Below, one piece after another: positions 32,201-36,795 of a DNA stretch of 36,795 nt (the first letter of the stretch is position 1; each line of letters begins with the position of its first letter). The notes under the pieces are model-generated. The model saw only the letters and a program-made list of their open reading frames with translations, ran no database searches and was not told where the DNA came from. The stretch is from Thoreauomyces humboldtii (lineage: Eukaryota > Chytridiomycota > Chytridiomycetes > Spizellomycetales > Powellomycetaceae), in NCBI GenBank assembly GCA_027596035.1, contig JADGJA010000144.1, positions 1-36,795 of the forward strand. Direction: 5' to 3'. Position numbers and translations under genes: made by a program.

Positions 32201-34371
32201 CCAGACGCGAAAGAGGTGCTCCTCGATGTCGTGAAGCGCATGGGAGCCAAAGTTGACTTTTCAACAGCGACGGGATTGAGCTACATGAAGATCGTCGCGA
32301 GCGAGATCGACCCCCTCCGGGTCCGCTTCAAGCATCAAACGATCGAGAGATGCTATCGTGGGGACTTGACAGCAGACACTAGCAGCTCGTTTATCAAAGC
32401 AGGAGCCATCGCCCTGTTGAGCGAAATACTTCTGTTCTTCCTCGCGATCTACAACGCTGTCGAGCTTGATGTTGATCTGGTCTCGGAACGAGGCTCTTAC
32501 TACACCGTTCTGGCTCTCGGGATTGCGAGCGTGGGACTTCAAGGGCTCGTGACTGGCGTGACGGTCATGTCAGCCTCAGACGACCAACCTCCCGATCGAG
32601 ATTTCCTACCTCGACAAATCATGTTCTTCGTCGTAGTCACGACCTTCTTCATCGCATGTCTCTGCACGACGTTGCCATGGAGTCTCCTTTACACATACCC
32701 TTTCCTCTGCGGCTGCGTCATTCCTCACCTGGCCTTCTTCTTCGTCATGCGCATCGAAGGCGTGCTCTTCACCTACCGAATCTTCGCGTCCGTAATCTCG
32801 GGCGCTACCCTCGTCATCATCCAGCAAGTCCTCCACAACGCCGTGTGGCAAGAAGCAGTGTGCGTTCTTCTGAGCGCATGCATCTGGGTCGTCGTGTTCT
32901 ACTTGCTCGAATGGAGGAATCGGGTCGACTATCTCATCGATCTGATCCTCGAGACGCAAGCGGAGCTGGTGACGGAGGAGATTGAAAAGAGTGCGGGCGT
33001 TCTACATAGCATTCTACCTCAGGCCGTCATTCTCAAGCTACTGGAAGACCCCACCACTATCGCATATGAGGAGATGGAGATGGTCACCGTGCTGCATATG
33101 GATATCGCAGGGTATGGTTTGAGGGAATGTGCTTATCAGCATAAACAACCTATCTCGCTGACTAACGCTTCTTTGGGTTGGGCGCAGATTCACGTCAATG
33201 TCTAGCAATCTCGAACCGCTCACGATAGTTAAAGTTCTCAACACGCTCTTCACGTTCTTCGACCATCTTACGGAAGAGTATGGTGTTGAAAAGGTGCGAG
33301 CGACCTGATGCGACAGCGCGCTTCTTGGGTCACCGACTAATTGTTTGCCCTGTGACGCCTTTGGGATACCAGATCACCACGATAGGTAAGACAACCGTTA
33401 TACAACATGCGATAGAGGCACAAGCAGAGTGGCATACTTACGGTAGCCCCTCCTCATTTTCGTAGGCGATGCGTACGTGGCTTGCTCGTCCCTTTCCGAC
33501 TCTGCGGACCCCAAAGTCGGGGCGCTATCAATATGCCTCGTCGCATTGCAAATGCAGGCATACCTCGAAACGCAGCTCAACATGAGCGCGATCGTGCGGC
33601 AGGTTATCAAAAACCCTCTCAAGATGCGTATCGGGCTACATACGGGTATGTTTCTATCGAAAAGACAGGCCGGTCTTTTCCCATAGGATACTGAAGCTGA
33701 CTACGCGTGATTTGATCGTAGGACCCGCTCACGGCGCCATTATGGGAGGGCCAAAGAACTTTCGTTACGACGTGATGGGTGACACGGGTACGTTCGAGAT
33801 GAGGACATCGTCTTTCAATCAGCGTGGGAAACTGACCTGATTCTTGTGATCTTTTTCGGTACCCAGTCATCAACGCAGAAAAGGTAAGATGGGGTTCGGA
33901 ACTTTTCAGCGGGGTCCAGTCAGCTGAACAACCAAACTCCCTCAATCTCCGAAGACTCAAGAAAGGTGCCCGGTCGGCGAAGTTAGCATCACCTCTGTCA
34001 CCTACAATTGCGTTCGGGAGTACCACGGATTTAGCTTCATCCCCGAAACGCATCCAGGTCTTCCGTCTTCCCTTCGAGCCTACACCCTTAAAGCCGCGGA
34101 CGAACGGATCGTACAAGCATCAACCGACTCGGACCACGACATAATGAACATAAACAGTACTGTTGGCATGCCTCCAGCGTCCGCGAATCGGAGTCGGTCT
34201 GCTAGTGTTGGGCAGCAGAAACGGCCGCCGAGCAGCGCAACAAGGAAGACATCGGCGGCGGACGCGCCGGGAATAGCAGGTGGGAAAGGACCGCTATTTG
34301 GGGCGCCCACTGCCGGCAGGAGGGCTACCACGTTGGCGAAGATACACCCTACAATGGACGAGGAGGCGTGA
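29277..34371 (+). CDS. Twelve-TM adenylyl-cyclase-type class III cyclase (6TM-C1-6TM-C2)
   Basis: Sixteen exons join in frame to 1348 residues: 29277-29951, 30024-30328, 30403-30566, 30627-30772, 30841-30903, 30973-31084, 31155-31201, 31264-31295, 31362-31429, 31476-33111, 33188-33293, 33373-33385, 33466-33645, 33722-33787, 33867-33883, 33955-34371. The acidic, disordered N-terminus (1-130) precedes six spans (about 141-161, 181-201, 219-239, 249-265, 273-291, 296-318). The C1 cyclase domain covers about 380-540. A long linker (540-845) leads to six more spans (about 846-1019), and the C2 domain covers about 1072-1240, with a Ser/Ala-rich tail. C1: Asp388 at the first metal position, Thr434 replacing the second Asp, Lys428 and Glu504 at purine positions, Asn511 and Arg515 kept. 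C2: Asp1080 and Asp1124 both kept, Lys1118 and Asp1199 at purine positions, Ile1206 and Lys1210 replacing Asn and Arg. One active site per chain is expected at the C1/C2 interface. Lys favours ATP over GTP, but the product is not proven. Confidence 0.88.
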
Positions 34372-34555
34372 TTATTTTTTATGATTGGGGTTGCAAGTGT
34401 ATATATATTGCTTTCATAGCTGCTACTCGCGATGTGCGCCAGTGATCTGCTTCAGCTGAGCTGTCGGTGCTTCCATGGTCTGTTTCCTCCAAACCCTTAA
34501 GGATCTCGTGCTGGGATCCGCCAGTTATTTCGTAATCATCGCTCTAATGCCAGCA

Positions 34556-35550
34556 CTAGAAGCCATACTTCTTCGCAGCCTTCCCATCGATCCATGCCGG
34601 CAGGACTTCATGAAGAAGGACCGCCCATCGATATGTTTGCGGCAGATACGTCTCTCTCGCTCTCCGATCTCCTGCATCCAGGATTCCTTTGGCACACTGC
34701 TCCGGCGTCATGACCCTCGGGTCAGCCTTCCTTTCCGGTTGCTCGCTCCCCGCCTTGACAGGCGACGCATCCACCGCACTGGCTCTGAGATCCGTTGCGA
34801 CCGATCCCGGCATGACGATGCACACGTCCACACCTTCCTTCGCCAGTTCTATCCTCAGGGCCGAGAAGAATCCGTTCAAGGCGTGCTTGCTGGCCGAGTA
34901 GAGCGTGCGGGTCGGGGCACCCAGTCTCGCCGCCACGGAGCTGACGACCAGGAACTTTCCCCTGCGGAGACGGAGCATGTCGCGAAACTCCCTCGCGATC
35001 CACATGGGTCCGTAAACGTTCACCCGGAAGAGTCCCTCGACGGCTTCCTGCAGCCCTTCGGCGAGGTCCGCGAACGGGAGCACGGAGATGCGGCCAGCGT
35101 TGATGACGACCGTGTCGATGTCGCCCCCCAGCACGCGCCGCGCTTCCTGAGCGGCGCTCTTTACGTCCTCAGCGTCCGTGACGTCGCACGCAAAGGGGTG
35201 GGTGACGCCCTGGCGGCCGTGCGGGCGGATGGCACGACATTCGACGGCGAGACCTTCGAGGAGGGCGAGACGACGAGACACCAGGATGAGGTCCGCTCCG
35301 CGAGCTGCATAGAGGAGAGCGAGCGATCGACCGATTCCGGTGCTCGCGCCGAATATGATGACCTGTAGTATCGAGGGCAAGTGTTATCACTGGGTGTTCG
35401 AAGGTGTGAACGCCGAAGTGACACCAGTACCTTTTCACCGACGATGACTTTGGGGCGAGCCCCTCGATACGAACGGTACAGGGATGCAGCTATGATTCCC
35501 AGGATCAGATGGCCGAAGCTGAAGCTGGTCGACAAGGGAAACGAGAGCAT
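34556..35550 (-). CDS. Membrane-anchored short-chain dehydrogenase/reductase
   Basis: This is a classical SDR using NAD(P)H; the substrate is unknown. Two exons, 35550-35431 and 35362-34556, give 308 residues. Residues about 11-27 (FSFGHLILGIIAASLYR) form an N-terminal hydrophobic anchor, as in ER-bound SDRs. The Rossmann glycine motif is GASTGIG (45-51), followed by VINAG (about 125-130), Asn155, Ser181/182 (VVSSVAA) and the catalytic Tyr195-X3-Lys199 (YSASKHAL). Arg residues after the second strand (LVSRR) suggest NADPH. The anchor, VNVYGPMW and VMPGSVATDL fit the DHRS7/11-beta-hydroxysteroid-dehydrogenase-like group; 3-ketodihydrosphingosine reductase is an alternative. The start was chosen because it supplies the anchor and joins in phase 0 to the glycine motif. 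Its end is convergent with the cyclase gene (184 bp between stops). Confidence 0.85.
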
Positions 35551-35923
35551 TCTTGAAGTGGAAGCATGGACGCTATGGACGTTTTGTTCCCGTTTGCGCA
35601 TCCCTCCCAGATCCCTCGTCCGTGAGGGAAGTCCGGACAGCTTCGGACAGCATTTCCTCGTTCCTCTAAGCGCCGCATGGTGGTACAAGAAACGGCTCAG
35701 AACGGTCATGTGTGAGTCATGCTTCTTCTTCTTCTGGTTTCGCCCAGCTGCTGGCTGTCCAAAACAGACGCTGCGGTGGACCCACATCACCCATGTCAAG
35801 TGTGGACTTGCCATGAACTGTTCGTCGGTATTTGAGACCCCTTCTTCTGAAAATACCGGATACTTTCCAGCGTTTTCTAGTGTGCTAATAAAGCAACGCG
35901 TCGAGCAACAAGCCTGTAGAATC
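35551..35923. promoter_or_regulatory. Divergent upstream region of SDR and sulfotransferase-like genes
   Basis: The 373 bases between divergent start codons hold no clear gene; open frames crossing it lack coding features. Both promoters must lie here. A short cttctt run (35720-35735) is the only visible low-complexity element. Confidence 0.4.
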
Positions 35924-36795
35924 ATGGGTCTCGACATCATCGGCGCAGGGTTTGGCCGCACCGGGACAAAGTAAGGAAACGCTTACAGGTGTAGATCAAG
36001 CAGACCAAGCTCTTACGCAGCTTCCGCATTTGATACAGATCTCTTCAAGATGCACTCGGCATCCTGGGCTATCCTACGTACCACATGGTCGAGGTCATGA
36101 AGCACCCTGATCACATCCAGCTCTGGTTGGACGCCCACGCTGGCAAGCCCGATTGGGATGCCATCTTCTCCGGGTACACCGCGACCCTCGACTGGCCAGG
36201 TGAGTGAACCCCAGGTCATGGCTTGGGCTTCGGGAGCGGTATGCTGAAAAACAATTGCTCTGCGCTTACCTTCCGAAATCCCGTGTGCAGGATGCGATTA
36301 CGCCCTCGACCTGTTGAAAGCGAACCCGGATGCCAAGGTCATCCTCAACGTGCGCGATGCAGACAAGTGGTGGGAGTCTGTGAACGTGAGTGCTTCGAGC
36401 ACCTTCGATGGCTGGTTTCTCCGTAATGACTGAAAAGAAACTCCACACCTCAGGCTACCATCTACAAGATGTCGCAGATTAGCGATGAGAAGTTGGCAAA
36501 GTACGGTCCTCTGCTCCCCATGCAGAGCATGATCCGCAAGACCGTGTGGGGGAACGAGGGCTCGTTCAAGGGCCGGTTCCCGGATCGCGAGTTCGCGAAG
36601 AAGGTCTTCACAGACCACATCGAGACCATCAAGAGATCGGTCCCGGCGGACAACCTTCTGGTCTTCGAGATCTCGCAAGGTTGGGAACCTATCTGCCGCT
36701 TCCTCGGAAAGCCGGTCCCGCAAGAAACTTTCCCTCATACCAACGAGACCAAGTCCATGGCGGGGTTGATCGAAGCTATCGAGAACGGTTTGCCC
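35924..36795 (+). CDS. Sulfotransferase-family protein (3' end outside window)
   Basis: The protein belongs to the PAPS-sulfotransferase-like P-loop family widespread in fungi, where the substrates are mostly unknown. Exons are 35924-35970, 36039-36199, 36291-36385 and 36454 to beyond the window. The N-terminal IIGAGFGRTGTKSLQDAL is the 5'-phosphosulfate-binding loop, with the Arg-Thr-Gly-Thr-Lys core. YPTYHMVEV and DYALDLLKANPDAKVILNVRDADKWWESV match the following helix and the strand with Arg that contacts the 3'-phosphate. QGWEPICRFLGKPVPQETFPH near the end is also a family signature. About 200-215 residues are visible; related proteins are usually 220-290, so only the tail is missing. The first exon is just 47 nt. 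Confidence 0.85.

Noticed and set aside
35161..35961. A 266-codon minus-strand frame across the SDR start and the upstream region
   Set aside because: Its last part is in the wrong frame for the SDR domain. Only the internal Met at 35550 joins in phase to the glycine motif.
1..36795. tRNA, rRNA, CRISPR arrays and transposons
   Set aside because: No T-loop/anticodon cloverleaf pattern, no rRNA core, no regularly spaced repeats, no transposase, reverse transcriptase or terminal repeats were seen by eye. A covariance-model scan would be decisive for small RNAs.

Overview
The window is fungal nuclear DNA. Genes are broken by many short GT-AG introns (mostly 60-100 bp), acceptors often follow pyrimidine tracts, and the protein set is fungal: two Zn2Cys6/fungal-specific transcription factors, Tom22, an Ssr4-type SWI/SNF subunit, a Yar1-type ankyrin protein and fungal cystathionine beta-lyase. 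Three things are unusual for Dikarya and suggest an early-diverging, probably zoosporic (chytrid-like) fungus: a 6-pyruvoyl-tetrahydropterin synthase, a twelve-membrane-span adenylyl-cyclase-type protein, and a coiled-coil protein ending in a degenerate class III cyclase domain. The lineage is an inference; no rRNA or marker gene is present.

Layout. 1-6.3 kb (+): Zn2Cys6 factor 1 (265-2935), then the coiled-coil cyclase-like protein (3939-6320). 6.6-10.4 kb: PTPS on the minus strand (6587-7315), divergent from Zn2Cys6 factor 2 (7658-10430, +). 10.9-13.6 kb: cystathionine beta-lyase (10962-12733, +) facing adenine phosphoribosyltransferase (12910-13616, -). 14.0-17.9 kb: a 12-exon gene (+) ending in an XPF-like, helix-hairpin-helix region that resembles the meiotic crossover protein SHOC1/ZIP2. 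18.1-24.2 kb: four minus-strand genes, TOM22, a membrane-anchored hexokinase, an unrecognised protein with a mitochondrial-looking N-terminus, and SSR4. 24.4-26.2 kb (+): a WBP11-like splicing protein, convergent with YAR1 (26264-26812, -). 27.1-27.9 kb (+): an NTF2/SnoaL-like protein. 29.3-34.4 kb (+): a 16-exon, 1348-residue cyclase with 6TM-C1-6TM-C2 layout. 34.6-35.6 kb (-): a membrane-anchored short-chain dehydrogenase. 35.9 kb to the end (+): a sulfotransferase-family gene cut by the window edge.

The genes are mostly unrelated housekeeping functions and do not look like a biosynthetic cluster. The most interesting signal is the 12-TM cyclase. Its topology is that of animal transmembrane adenylyl cyclases, but the two half-sites are exchanged: the C-terminal domain keeps both metal-binding aspartates, and the N-terminal domain keeps the transition-state Asn and Arg. 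A second cyclase-fold protein 23 kb upstream has lost nearly all catalytic residues.

Exon boundaries were derived by hand from reading-frame continuity and GT-AG signals. Where a junction is ambiguous this is stated.
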